From positions 1,798,001-1,862,000 of the forward strand of contig CP103020.1 of the NCBI GenBank assembly GCA_024752435.1: a DNA stretch of 64,000 nucleotides, written 5' to 3'. The position numbers and the translations under genes were made by a program. Positions 20,588-33,658 of this stretch are shown here, piece by piece. The notes beneath the pieces were generated by a model that saw nothing but the letters and a program-made list of their open reading frames with translations, did no database searches and was not told where the DNA came from. Numbering within the stretch: position 1 is the stretch's first letter; the number at the start of each line of letters is the position of its first letter. The stretch is from Allantophomopsis cytisporea (taxonomy: Eukaryota > Ascomycota > Leotiomycetes > Phacidiales > Phacidiaceae).

Positions 20588-23500
20588 ATGAACAACAGAA
20601 CCAACCATCTAGGTTTCCGACCAAGGAATACTCTCAAAGACGAAAGACAGAGCTCACCAGAGAAATTGCCAGCACAAAAGAAAACAGCAGGAATATTCGG
20701 GCAACAAGCTGAAACATTCGATCCGGACTTGCCACTTCTACCAACACCTCCACGACAGCCATATAATTGGGAACGACAAGAGTACTCCGCTGATAAGATT
20801 GGTGATTCGAGCTCTTTATTTTCGTTCGATTCGCCAGCAACCTTCGACGAACGTCACGCCTTCGGTGACAAGATCAGTCAGCCAATCTTTTCGTTCGGAA
20901 ATACGCAAAACAATAATCGGGATCAAAACCAAACTCAGTTTGATTTTTCCACCTCAAGCCCAAATATGGTGAACGAACGCGCGCCTGCGAAGCCTTCGCA
21001 GCCAATAGTGATAGATGACTCGCCTTTGGGACCAAACCAATCCAAACGCCGTCAACCTGCCCCAGGAATAGAAGGCCATCGCTTTGGTGAGGTATCGCCG
21101 ATGAAGCAGCCTGCGGTTATGAGACAGCGAGCTCCTGCGGATCCTTTCTATCGCCCAAAACAGCGAGTGGAACATCATAGACCTAATCATCCTCACATGC
21201 AAGCAGTTAAAGACGGTGTCAAAAAGGTTCTACATCCCTTCCAGCAACCTACTGCTCCAGGTGCATACGAATCACCCCGATTCGCCGCACCTAGTGGACC
21301 TGGTGTACCAATCCCTATTCGAAAACCTGGTGATAATGAACCAGTACTTGTGGATTCTAAACCAGCAGCTCAACGTACTTTTGGATCTCTAGGAAACTCG
21401 AATGGTTTCCAACCGGTAAACGGTTACCAGAAGAACAACTACGTTGATCTTACGACAAACAACTACCGAGATAAATTGGCACCTCCTCCGACACAAACAT
21501 TTGTCGATCCAACAAAAGCTGCGGCGGATCTTAAATCTCTTCTCGAAGGTGCCATTGAGGATGAAGACGATAAACCAAGAACTCGGTCGCGTAGAAACAA
21601 ACATGTTAAGCCGCAGGCGGAGAAGGAAGATGGTGGACTCTCCTCACTGCTCAAGGGCATGGCTATCAATAAGGAGGAGGAGGAAGAGGAAGATGAGGAA
21701 GATGATGGCACGGTCGAGGGTATTAAGGTAAAATTGCTACCTCATCAGATCGAAGGACTCGAATGGATGAGAGAACGTGAGCTGGGATCCCGAAAAAAGG
21801 GTACCGTACCAAAGGGTGGAATTTTGGCAGATGACATGGGATTGGGAAAGACACTACAGTCCATATCATTGATTCTGTCGAATCCCAGACCCCAAGGTAA
21901 AACTGAGGAAGATGCCAGCAAGCGCAAAATACCTGCTGATGCCTCTAAATGCACTTTGGTGGTCGCGCCTTTGGCTCTTATTCGACAATGGGAACTGGAG
22001 ATCAAGGAGAAGGTTGAGGAGTCGCATCGACTTAATGTCTATGTTCATCATGGACCTTCACGCACAAAACGCTTCCAGGATTTATTAAAGTATGACGTTG
22101 TTGTCACTACTTATCAGATTCTTGTGTCGGAATGGGGCAACTCTTCAGATGATGTTAATGGTCTCAAGGTTGGTTGCTTTGGTGTTAGTTGGTATCGAGT
22201 AATCCTCGACGAGGCACACACCATCAAGAATAGAAATGCCAAAGCAACTCAAGCATGTTACGCCTTGAGAAGTGTTTACCGGTGGTGTCTGACCGGAACT
22301 CCAATGCAGAACAATCTGGATGAGCTACAAAGTCTCATCAAGTTTCTCCGGATCAAGCCATTCGACGATTTGAAAGAATGGAAGGACCAGATCGACAGAC
22401 CAATGAAGAACGGCCGTGGCGATGTGGCCATCAAACGTCTCCAAAATTACCTCAAGATCTTCATGAAGCGTAGAACGAAGGAAATTCTGAAGAAGGAGGG
22501 TGCTCTTAATCCAGGTGGAAAACCATCTGCGCCGGGAGAGGCTAGCACAACCGGATTCAAGGTCACTGAGAGAAAGATTGTCAATGTCTCTGCAGAGTTC
22601 TCCACCCAGGAACGTCGATTTTATGATCGTCTCGAGCAACGCACCGATAAGAGTCTTGAAGATATGATGGGTGGAGAGAAGGTCAATTATGCAAGTGCCC
22701 TGGTTTTGCTGTTGCGCCTTCGTCAGGCTTGCAATCACCCACAGCTAGTTGCTGGAAAGCTTGGTAAGGATAGCGAGGCTTTTGGTGGCGAAATGGGGGT
22801 TCCTACACCTCGTAAGCCCAAGGTTACGAAGAGCGATTTGGATGATTTTACAAGCATGTTCAATACCTTGAATGTTACTACTACGAAGTGTGAAATCTGC
22901 CAGACTGACCTCAACAAAAAAGCTGCAGCCGATGGCCAGACTCATTGTGAGGAATGCTTAGCAGATCTTGCTGACATGCCGGTCAACAAGTCTCGCAAGA
23001 GCAGCCACAAGAAGAGCTTGAGAAAGGATGAGAATAGCGATGAGGAAGATATTAAGCCAAGATCAAGGAAAACTAGACACAGACCAAGAGTCCTCGATAG
23101 TGATGATGAAGAGGAAGCGGAAGCTGATTCTCTCACCGGATCCAAGGGCTTCATTACAGACGAAGAGGACAGTGACGACGATTTGCCCTCACCTTCATTC
23201 ATACACAATCACACGTCCAAGCAGAAGTTCAAGCAAGGGCCTAAGAAAGAGAGAAAAGCTCGAGTCTCTATCGATGGCTCAGACGAGAGCTCAGATGAGA
23301 GAGATGAAGTCGAAGTCGAACTCGGCTCTTCGGACGAAGAGGCCCAGCTCGTTACCATACCGGATTCTGCAAAGGTTACGGAACTTCTTCGCATCCTTAA
23401 CAAGGAAGCCGCCCAGCACAAGTTCATCGTCTTCTCGCAATTTACCTCCATGCTCGACCTTATTGAGCCTTTCCTCAATCGCGATGGCCTCGAATTCACC

Positions 23501-24185
23501 CGCTATGATGGCAGCATGCGCAACGATCTCCGTGAAGCTAGTCTTAACCGTCTGCGCAATGACAAGCATTGCAGAATCCTGCTTTGTAGTCTCAAGTGCG
23601 GTTCGCTTGGTCTCAATCTTACGGCTGCTACGAGAGTTGTTATCTTGGAGCCGTTTTGGAATCCTGTACGTTTTCTTGTTCCCCTTGACCCCTCACACCT
23701 TACCTCTAAGCTTCATTACAATCATTGAGTCAACAATACAATGGAAGAAGCAAGCTAACATGCTCTAGTTTGTCGAAGAACAAGCCATCGACCGTGTCCA
23801 CCGCCTTACGCAGAAAATCGATGTGGTCATCTACAAAATCACTGTTAAAGAGACCGTTGAAGAACGAATTCTCGCCCTCCAAGAGAAGAAGCGCGAGCTC
23901 GCCAAACAAACAATTGAGGGTGGCGCCAAGAACAACGCATCCAAGCTCGGCATGGCGGAGATTCTATCGCTGTTTAGACGCGATGCTGAACATACGCCTC
24001 AGCGAGGAGGCTCAGACTTTAGCTATGCTAAACCTAGGGTGTTAGAAAGGACCGCAAGTGGGGGCAGCGGTGCCAGTGGTAGGAGTGGGAGCGGGAGTAC
24101 GAGGGAGAGGCAGAGGGAAAAAAGTGGGGCCAGTAAGACGCCGCCGATTAGAAAGGACAACGATCCTTATGCGAGGAGGTGGTAA
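20588..24185 (+). CDS. Snf2-family DNA-dependent ATPase, Rad5/Rad16/Uls1-like
   Basis: Two exons, 20588-23665 and 23769-24185, give 1164 residues. The intron (GTACGT..CTCTAG) falls between EPFWNP and FVEEQAIDRVHRLTQ, inside helicase motif VI. Residues 1 to about 370 are disordered and Pro/Gln-rich. The ATPase half has LLPHQIEGLEWM, DDMGLGKT (about 417-424), VVAPLALIRQW, LDEAH (about 540) and LTGTPMQNN. Between the lobes sit KCEICQTD (near 768) and HCEECLADL, a reduced RING-like zinc motif, then an acidic Ser/Asp-rich insert. Lobe two has FIVFSQFTSMLDLI and GLNLTAATRVV. Such proteins translocate on DNA in repair or in removing SUMOylated proteins. The exact subfamily is uncertain because the RING looks incomplete. 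Confidence 0.92.
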
Positions 24186-26626
24186 GGCTATTTAGATCTC
24201 TGGTTGGTTGGTTGATTAGTCATGGTCGGTTGTGGCATTGGCGTTGGTTTGGTATAGTAGGATATACTATAGGACCGGAAAGGCTCTTCGGCTTGATTTT
24301 CTATTCAGGGGATACTTTTTCAATGAGGTGCTTATTTGATTTAGTACGTATCTTGCCGATGTATGATATTCTTCGAGATTCTTGTGGTAGAGAACGGATT
24401 GTGATCCATGTTCAGCAGCTGAAGTCCAGATGTTCACTTGATATTCATCGATATGTGGCGAATACGGGAGATCACTCCCGATTTATGTCGTACAATTTTT
24501 GACAGAAAACGCTCAACGATTTTTATTTCTTAATGGCTTTTTCAATTTGGAAGTCATTCAGCACTCGATTATACTTACGAAAGTACTTGGTTGATATTAT
24601 TTTTCTCTATTTCAAATTTCGGAATTTTCAAATCTTTCTCAGAAATCGCGAAATTACTTAGACATTAAACGTAAGATCCTGTGTGTAGTAGACCTTCTAT
24701 TTGGTTTTATTCTTTCCAAAGAAATAAAAAATACAAAAAATAAGAAAAACACAAATACAAATAATCATTACCCTAAAGGTCTTGCTTTAGGCACTCGGCA
24801 AAATCGGGCACGCATTTTCCCTGTGAGTAGACCCGGCTACAACAAATCCCGAGAATCAAATGTGGGTGCTTGGATCAACTGTCCTACGTAACCGTCACAA
24901 CTTTGGTCCACAGTTCGACCGACAATAAACACAACAGCCTTTTCGTATCCCAGTATTGGGTATTTGGGATTCTCACCCCATCGAGTCCTGGCCTTTGGGG
25001 CTTCCCCGTCTTAACCGACTTTCTTTGGTAGCGATTCATCTTCCGTGCACTGTGGAGAAGCATGCAGAAGTGAAAGTCACCATGACCTGATCATCGTTGG
25101 ATTGGCATTGTGTCCATTCATTCATTCATTTCAAGTGTCAATCAAGGGCACGGAGAGTAGAGTGGATACCATGATCGGTCGAGGTGTGGAGGTGTAGTGG
25201 TCCGCATGTTTGCCTTTGGGGCGCTTTAGGAGGGTCTAGGCTCTCCTCTTCTTCCGATGAAGGGTTACAAGTCGCTCGACGTTATTTTAGGGGTCCTCCG
25301 ACTTTTCCACTGCACGCTGAATGCGCATGGACAAATCTCGCGATCCCCATGCATCATCGATCTTAGGGACCCTTGCATTCACCATCCAGATCGGGCTTTT
25401 CTAAGGGCGTCGAAAAGGGAATTCAACGTCGAGAGTGTGAATGAGACCGGCACGAGGATGGGAATGTTGTGGTTGGAGTGCATGGAATACTCCAGACTCA
25501 CTGACTCTGGCTTTGACTCTCACCACTCGGAATCTCTCTCTCTCGCCGTCTCCCTCACTCGACAATGTTAATCACCCCACACGGGAAACCCTTGTTCGAT
25601 TGGAAATGGGATGGATGGTGAATTGCTTTCATGTCGGAATCACGATGTGCCACAATGTTACGATATGTTTGGAGCTGTTGACTGCAGGAAGAGTCTTCGG
25701 ACCATTCTCATGCAGCGTCCCCCTTAATTACTAAGAATTGACTACTAACTTCTTACTGTACAGTACGATACTACTCTCTCTGACTCTATCTAGTCTTTCT
25801 TCCCTCATCCTTCTCGACTCGTCGAAATAGGATTCTCCCAAGCCGATGACGTCTTTGGCTTGGACAATGACCGCTTCTTCTCCACTTAAACGTCCACCGG
25901 CTGAACTGTGCTCATGGCATTTTGGAAGATGCCGCGCCCTAACTGCTTACCTGTCGACCCACCAACTTACTCACGCCCATACCAAGACAAAATCAGTGTA
26001 ACCTCACTCCAAACATTGAAATTTGTATGGGTAGTTGACGGAAAAGCTTACTCACTACAGCGCAAGTCGCATGCACATTCACATTTACTTATCATAGTCA
26101 CATCGGAACCCAGTCCACAACTGTACTTACGGAGTAATCACCGCGACATACTTTCTCCTGCGCGAATCACGAGAAGCACCGTACCACACTTTGTACGTTT
26201 TGGTGCGACCCTGGTTCAGGGTCCTCGATGACAGTGGAAATGCGCAAATGCATTATGGGGAACAATCACCGTCCACTTGGATTGCCATGTTGTTGGGAAT
26301 TGACGGTGCCATCCTTACCTACATAAGTACCCTTTTTTTCTGCACCCTTCCTCCAACTCCTCAGTGACGTACTTATATCCATATCTCAGTCCAATAAAAC
26401 AACCATTCATTCAAGAATATCTTTAGCGTACTTGTATTTTCATTTCATTTTCATACTCTTACGCATATTCATATCATATCCCTCATCTCAGTCATCAATA
26501 CTGCATTCGCTCTCCTTTTTCTTTCCAAAATCTTGCTAAGTTTGTTATGCATGCTGTTTCTACTCCCTCCCATTGATTACCCTCCGAATTTGATGAACGC
26601 TCCGGCGTAATGGTTACCGTTGTCAA
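24186..26626. other. Intergenic interval, promoter of the helical-repeat gene
   Basis: About 2.4 kb with no supported gene. It is AT-rich around 24500-24780 and pyrimidine-rich over the last 300 bp, which looks like a fungal promoter and 5' untranslated region. A short upstream ATG at 26610 is out of frame with the coding start at 26627 and might lower translation. Confidence 0.45.
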
Positions 26627-28918
26627 ATGCTCTCCGACTTATCCAAGCATGAGGCCATCGCCGAATCGATCCGATTGTGCGACCTCGGTTACTACTCTCA
26701 AGCAGTTGAGAACCTGAAGGACCTGCTTGTCAGCTGCAATGGCCCTGATCTTCATGTCGTTGTTATCCTAGCAGATACGTTGGTTCGTCAAGGGTACTGG
26801 CAGGATGCAAGAGAGATCCATGCATCTTTCTTCATGACATCCGAGGATGCCCGCATAAATGCCGATGATTGGATCTATCCTGCTCAGATGATGTACTGTC
26901 TCTTTGAGACTGTCTGCTCTGGAGAACAAGAGCGTGCTTTGAGCACTGCTGCCTCTGTTTACAATGAATATGTACAACGAGGTGGACTTAAACAGTTCGC
27001 TCCTGATATTAGTGTAAGGAGGGCTTCGACCTCGGTCATTCCTTTGCCAACCTGCTGACCAAGCCAGACTCTCGTTGTAACCATCTATGGCACACTCCTG
27101 AACATTGCCCACAAATTCGGTATCAGTGGTAAAAATGAACAGGAAGCACTCCACGACTTGCTTGAGAATGCAATCGAGCCCAACTTCTTTGAGCTCTTGA
27201 GACGACGTCAATACCGAAATGCTCTCCGACTAGCTACAGCATACCGACTTTTCACCAGCCGGCCAGACAACTTGAATCTACTGCAAAAACTGAGATGTCA
27301 TGCAAATTCTCCAGAGCTTATGAAGGCTTTGGCATCTTTCGAGATCGCAAAGGATTTGGAGCAATTGGGCTCGTACAGCCAATGCGATGCGATCTATTTG
27401 ATCGAGGTTTCTCCTGTCCTAGATCGGCTCGGCCATGCCCATGCCGCGGCAGACATCGCTTTGTCTCAGAAGTGTCGTGACAACGCACATGAGAGCGAAG
27501 GAGGAGCGATCTGGAATCTCTTACTAGAATATCGAGCTTTCAACTACCCGACCGGCCTCCTTTCATCGATCAAAAAAGCTCTTTGTCGAGCAGAGCAATG
27601 CAGCGACATGGCTCAACAGAACTCCCTCTGGTCGCTAGGCCGTAACCTCGTCTCGCACACTCAATGGCACCTCGCCTCCTGGGACCTCTCAAACCAGTAC
27701 GTGACCCGCCTCTCCCAACATCCTGCCTCCACCTCCGCTTGCCTCGAAGAAGGCCAGAACTTGTACAACGCTCTCCACCACACACACCTTGAAGTACTCA
27801 AAGCATCTGTCGCCGCTACCCTTGCATCCGAGTTCCTCCGTCGCGGCGACGGCCCCAATACCGTCAAATGGGGCCAGGCTTGCGAAGCTTCTATGGCTCT
27901 CTGCAACTCGCTCTCTGACCCTGATGCTGGCCTGCTCATCTTACAAGGTCGCCTGATTTGCTCATTGCAACAAGGCGACTTACCATCCATCATTGACTAT
28001 ACGCGCTCTGCAATCGAATCCGACATTACCTCATCACAGCCTGAGCACGCCTCCGCGAAATGCCAGGCCCTCCTCTCCCATATCGCTTCGCAGTCCCCCT
28101 TATCCGCAACGCAATCTATCCTTATCACACAGGAATTTCATGGGAAGAATGAGGCTCTCAAAAACCAGATTACAGCGTCGCAACCACGTCCTGCTGTAGA
28201 ATTGTGGAACGCAGCAATGGAGCTAGTTGCGGAGGGTAAAGGGCGTGCAGATTTGGAGTGTGAAGAACAGGCGCTTGAGTTGCTACAGCGCCATCACCGT
28301 ATTGCACTGCATACGGGAAATATTCCACTCGTGGCAGACAACGAGCGCAAAAGCGGAATGCTATGTTGCGATATGTTCGAGAAGAGCTGCACGCTGAACG
28401 AGACCGCAGCTGCCTTTGGGTCTGGTTCGGGGATGGGATCTATGTCAACATCCGGTCGGGGCTCCCTCTCGGCATCATCCTCCGGCTCAAGATCGGGATC
28501 CGATTCCGCAGTAGGTGGGATGGGGAAATCGATCACTTCGCCGCAGCCACGCAAATGGCTGATTGATCGTGCTTTCGAATTGATGTTCTCAGCCAATTCG
28601 TCGTACGTGCGCCACGCCGACCTCGAGAACAACAAGGAATGCGCGTTCTGGCTCGCAAAAATCTCGTTTGAGAAATCGCTGCATGGCTGGAGTGGCGAGA
28701 GTGAAGTCCTCGATCGCTGTACTATTGCTGAGCAAATCTTTGAGAAGAGAAGATCTGAGATCCATAAGAGGGGTGGAAAGGATACGCTTGAGGGGAGGGG
28801 TATGCTGGTAGAGATTTATCGATTTGCTATCCTTACCAATCAAAGGAGTGGGGATATGGTTGAGGAAGGATTGTGGAGGGAGAAGTATCAGAAGGCAGTT
28901 GAGGGGCCTTTGGAGTAG
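26627..28918 (+). CDS. Helical-repeat (TPR-like) protein, function unknown
   Basis: Two exons, 26627-27013 and 27068-28918, give 745 residues. The intron is GTAAGG..AGCCAG and keeps frame (DIS to TLVVTIYG). I do not recognise the family. The sequence is almost wholly helical, with repeated Ala/Leu-rich pairs such as AESIRLCDLGYYSQAVENL and QYRNALRLATAYRLF that resemble tetratricopeptide-type repeats. A Gly/Ser-rich stretch of about 40 residues interrupts it (about 570-610, near 28415-28540), before a last helical part. No signal peptide or membrane segment is evident. It is probably a soluble scaffold. The coding region is confident; the role is not. Confidence 0.8.
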
Positions 28919-29618
28919 TGAGAGGCAGTTATCAGGAGATAAATACGGAACTGTGGGAAAAGCAGGTGGTTTTTTGTTGTGTAGCATGCTTTCCCCCCTT
29001 TTCTGGTCTTTTCTTTTATTTGCTTTAGTTTGCGAGTTTCCTTCTTTGATACCAGTTTTCATGATTGAACGGCCGTTTGGAAGAGTGTGGGTTAGAGGGC
29101 TGGTTGGCCAGTATATACATACATACATACATACCTACATATACATATACATATATTTTAAATGAGAGACGTTTCGATATATCGTCTGCAACTATATACA
29201 TACCCACATATATAAACAAAGACGAGATACGAGGTGTGAGGTATAGGATATTTTGATATATAGTCTGCATCAGTTGTGTATACTGACTGGCATGGTGTAC
29301 TCATAATATAAATGGTTCATACACGTCAAGATGTTGAATTTGATGGCACTCTTAAGGTTGGCATTTGGAGAATCGGACAATGGCAGGTTGTTGGAGATGA
29401 AATCTACTACTCGATGTTGAAGACTTAATAAGCTTAATTTCATACGTTGCTTAGATAGATAATATGAGATACATTCCAACCCCAACAATAGGAATTCATA
29501 AAGAGTGGATAGTATCCGCATGGACGGGATTTATACGAAAAAAGAAATCATTATTTGACATGTCCTCCTCGCTGTGAAAACTTGATCAATCTTTCGTGGA
29601 AGGCGTTATCACCGTATA
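28919..29618. other. Convergent 3' spacer with CATA repeats
   Basis: About 700 bp between two genes that end facing each other. No gene is supported. It contains the CATA/TA-rich microsatellite at 29112-29156. Confidence 0.5.
29112..29156. repeat. CATA/TACATA microsatellite
   Basis: A run of CATA units grades into ATACAT units and then TA dinucleotides, in the spacer between convergent genes. Confidence 0.85.
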
Positions 29619-31276
29619 TCATCCGCCTGTTGCCATAGAATCTCCTCTGCTTAGTCCTCGGTCCAAAGGCAAGTTCGAAGACCCTTCTTGGCCTAAAAAA
29701 CCATCCCTCTCTTTATCTCCACTATTTCCCTCTGGTGATCCCATGGTGGATGCCCTACGAGGCCTGAAGTTAATTCTTCTCATCACCGATGGTCCAGAGG
29801 TGCTATTTGACCGTTCCTTCTCTACTTCAATGGCAGCACTCTTTATTTGTGATCCCGGCAACACAACACCCTGAAAGATGACATTATCTTCGTTCGGGCT
29901 GGTGATATAGTACAGACCTGGGAACAAAACCAAAACACCATCATTCCTTGTGAAGTCTTCCTCCCCTCCGTTCTGAACGGTAGACGTATGCGATGTAATG
30001 CTCCCAGTGAATTTCACCTTGCGCCACTCCCAACCATCCAGATCCGGGGCTCTGAGTTCAAAATTGGTTTCAAACCTCTCCTTGTGTCGCTGAATCTCAG
30101 ACCAGCATCGCAGCGCCCGCTCCACAAATGGTGCAAGGCCAGCTTGAAAGTTCGCCACAGCCGTGGGTTCCAATAGTGGGTGTAGGACCCAGCTAACGTC
30201 ACTCATAACTTTGCTGACTCTCTCCTCGCCAGCCTGGAAGAGCTTCTTCTCGGACATCGAAAGTAGCAATCCGCGACAAAGATGCTCCCGTTTACTGTCG
30301 ACTCGAGCTTCGCGGAGAAGAACTTGGCGCAATTCTCCGTCGTCTTTGAGAACATATGTGGGTGTGAAGATTTGCTCATTCAACAAGCGTGCTAAAACAG
30401 CTAACACTGCAGCAAAGCGCATCTGCTTTGCGGGCATGCTGTTGGAGCGTGGAAGCGGTATACCTGGTGGCAGCTTAGTACGTTCTCTAAATTCTTTCCA
30501 AGCGTTGTTATCCTAATGCCCTGTTAGTATTTCGTTTTGTGCTGCAGAATGAACAGCCATACCTGTATCTTCCTATCGGGAAGGTCATCGTTGAAACAGG
30601 ACATAACGGTTTTCAACGCAGATCTCCAAAGCTCTTCGAATTTTCTCCTACTTCTGGATCTTAGTAATGCTTTGAAGAATGTAATCATCTCGGAAACCTA
30701 CTATGTATCCACTTCTTCATTGTGAATATGCTTCGTGTAGCTCCTAAAATGTGCGAGCTCCTGTTTCGTTGTCTGGATATCGGCTTCAAGAGTGGCCTTT
30801 TGCGCCTCGATATTGGAGAGAGTTCTCCTCAAGTCTCCAATTTGTTGATTGGATTTGACGTTTGCATTCAGCTTTTCAATCTCTTCCCTCTTCCGAGCCT
30901 CTCTTTCGTTGACAACCTCTTCATTCAAGGAATCAAGGCGTTCTCTCAAACGTTTATTCTCGTCGTCGGCTCTCGCCTTTTCCCTGGAACATGCATCCAC
31001 CAACTTGGTGCAAATTTTGTCATGCTCCAGCTGATTCTGTTCGATTTTGTCTGCTAGGGCTATGTTCTCTTTGGTCCTAGCTCGGGCTTCGCTTTGGAAG
31101 GCCTTTACGCTGTCGATCTTTTCTATGACGCCTTTGTAGCTCCTTAACGATGAGATTGCTTGGATAGACTGTAAAAGATCCTCTACTAGCTGTATAGAAG
31201 AGTCATCGATATAGCCATTAGTGTTTTCTTTCGAAACAGAGGTCTTATTGGCCACAACGGGAAGTTGCGAAGGCAT
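29619..31276 (-). CDS. Coiled-coil protein, function unknown
   Basis: Three exons on the minus strand, 31276-30702, 30650-30563 and 30512-29619, give 518 residues. The first half (about 60-185) is a strong coiled coil rich in Lys, Glu and Asn. The second half (about 235-450) is a folded-looking region with Trp-rich segments such as GWEWRKVKF and a GVLVLFPGLYYI strand; the end is basic and disordered. I do not recognise a family. The first intron decides the model: GTAGGT donor, TTACTAAG branch, and two adjacent acceptors CAG and AAG. Only AAG keeps the frame open; CAG creates TAA. If that intron is wrong, this could be two genes or a 191-residue protein. Confidence 0.62.
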
Positions 31277-32419
31277 TGTGTAGGCTGAAGTTTGATTATC
31301 TCGATGAGGTTTGGGATTTTGTCAGACGCCATGATGAAGAATGACGCAGCTTTATATCTCTGAAGAGTTGAGAGGAGTATACAAATGAGCAGCAGTCCAC
31401 TGTGATTGATTAATTGAAACTCGTGCAATACACTTCCAATATTTCTTCATTGCAATACACCCTCTCGCATTCCGTGAACCGTCAAAGTTGAAGTCGTACG
31501 CGGCTGTCTGTCGAGGGTCTTGTCTGAAGCATTGTGATCTTCGAAAACCAACATCCAGCTCATCATACATGAATGAACAGGACCTCGTGCTTGAATCATG
31601 CATAGTATGCGTTCTTCTGTAGCATGAGTACTCATCTCCACTCAAGATTTGCTCATTGGCTCTCCTTCAATCAATCAGATGCAGTTTTGTGATGATCGAG
31701 ATATGGAAGCCTCCGGATAAGATCTCATTGACGAGTTGGATATCAGCATATGCAATATGCAGCTCTTCTGCACGCTCGCCTCAATCTGCACCCCACGAAT
31801 GTATGTCTGTACGCAGTACTGTGCATCTATGGCTTTTCGCCTTACAGCGAGAATGATGTTCAACCTATAGATTTCTATGCTCCTACTGGATTCGCTACAG
31901 ATTGGCGTTGCATTGAAAGGCTGAGTTGCGTGATCTTTTCTTTGTGTCGCCATACTTTCTTCATTGTTCTCGAAACTGATAGGAATGAGGAAGGTCCGCG
32001 ATCAAGGCTACCGTCCAATGTCAGCGCCACCAACATGACAGCTCATTATTCTTCAGGAACGCTCAGCATTCTAGTTACACCAAAGTTTAATCCTAGTTCT
32101 CATCTCATCATTATCACCAGACATATTTCTCACCGTTGCTCAATTCTTAACATCAGTGCAGGAAGAGTATGGACGTACGGACTCTATTGCGAGAATTGTG
32201 TAGCTGCAATCATATCAGAGGTTGTAAATTTTGCGGTCTGCAAAGATGCGGCCCTTATGGAAAGCCTCACTTTTTTGGTCAATGAGAATGCAACATCGTG
32301 GCAGATGGCCTGTGTGCATGACGATACGCAATTAAACCTCCCTCGAGTCTTTATCTTAACCACTTACAATCCCCAACCAAACCTAGATTTATTCTATCTT
32401 CACTTCCATTTACAGACCC
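31277..32419. other. Intergenic interval
   Basis: About 1.1 kb between the start of the coiled-coil gene and the 3' end of the PuuE-like gene. A 243-codon ATG frame at 31750-32481 (+) crosses it and overlaps the PuuE-like gene on the opposite strand, but its composition and lack of resemblance make it doubtful. The rest probably holds the coiled-coil gene promoter. Confidence 0.4.
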
Positions 32420-33658
32420 CTACAAACCTCTCGGTCTCCCTGGCGCCAAGAATCCCGGCTTGTAAGGGAATTTCTCCTTGAAGTGCTCTGCAATCTCCTT
32501 CCGCGTCGCCACCCACACGCCCTCATGCTTCTTGATGTACAACATGAACTCTCTCAACGCCTCGCTGCGGCCCGGCTTGCCGACAATTCGTGAGTGAAGC
32601 GGGATATTCATCATCTTCGGATATCCGGACACACCTTCACGGTATAGCATGTCGAAGGTGGACTTCAGGTACTCCAGGTACATGTGTGAACCGACGAAAC
32701 CAGGCGACATATGGAATTTGCCATCTATTACAGTCAGCAGATGCCTTGATACCAATCTCGATCCCCCAATCCACTTGAAAATTGAACCAGGTATTCATAT
32801 GAAAGGCAGCAATAGAATAGTAGGGAGAAGAGGAGTACCCACCATTACAATCGTAGTTATACGGCAAAATCAACATGCCCTCCTTCTCCGCGTCAGGCTT
32901 CCCCTCCTCAGCAGGTAAATCGATCCAGTAAGGTACATCATCATTATACGCCTCAGAGCAATAGAGCATCTCACCACCCGCCTCCTTCCACGCCTCAGGA
33001 AACAAACCCCTCGTATTCGGCGTGCCGCGTCCAAAATAACATCCAACAGGCATCTCGCCCGTCGTCTCTTTGAGCACCGTCAAAGCCTTGACAATATTCG
33101 CCTTGTCCTCTTCCACCGTCAGCTCCCACAGATCCAGCCAACGGTAGCCGTGAGCACCGATCTCGTGCCCATCGCGCACGCAAGCCTTTGCGAACGTTGG
33201 GTTCTTCTCCATTGCTTGTGCGATCGCCCATGTCGTCCATTTGAAGCCGAATTCTTTGAAGAGCCGGAGGAGTCTCCAACCGCCGACGCGGGAACCGTAT
33301 TCTAAGGGATGTCAGATGGATTGATATGAAACAGGGAGAGAGAGGCAAGGCGACTCACCGTACTCTGATTCAGCGTTAATATATCGATGTCCATGTCGAT
33401 AGACAGATGAGGCGCCCTTTTCCCATAGGTAGGGCTCAGATTGATCATCGCCGTTCACCGGGGTGCGCTCGGCACCCTCTTCGTAGTTGAGGATGAAGGA
33501 GATGGCGATCTTGGCATTGTTTGGCCATTGTGGGTTGAATTGTTCTTCGCCAAATCCTGGGCATGGTTAATTTATGTTACCTGCAATGCTTGATGGAGTG
33601 TCTATATGGTACCTTCAAGATCACGAGGAATATCGTATTTGGGATCTGTGATGACCAT
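32420..33658 (-). CDS. PuuE-type polysaccharide deacetylase/allantoinase homologue
   Basis: Four exons on the minus strand, 33658-33613, 33556-33359, 33301-32843 and 32724-32420, give 335 residues, a normal length for PuuE. Junctions are GT..AG and in frame; the last joins NYDCN to DGKFHMSP. The protein is a NodB-type fold. The first motif reads SFILNYEEGAE, with Glu where metal-dependent deacetylases have Asp, and the second reads HEIGAHGYRW. That change is a mark of the PuuE branch, in which bacterial members open the allantoin ring without a metal. No signal peptide is present, so it is likely cytosolic. The divergent neighbour is an amidase, which fits nitrogen scavenging. Fungal members are often annotated as chitin deacetylases, so the substrate is inference. 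Confidence 0.85.
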
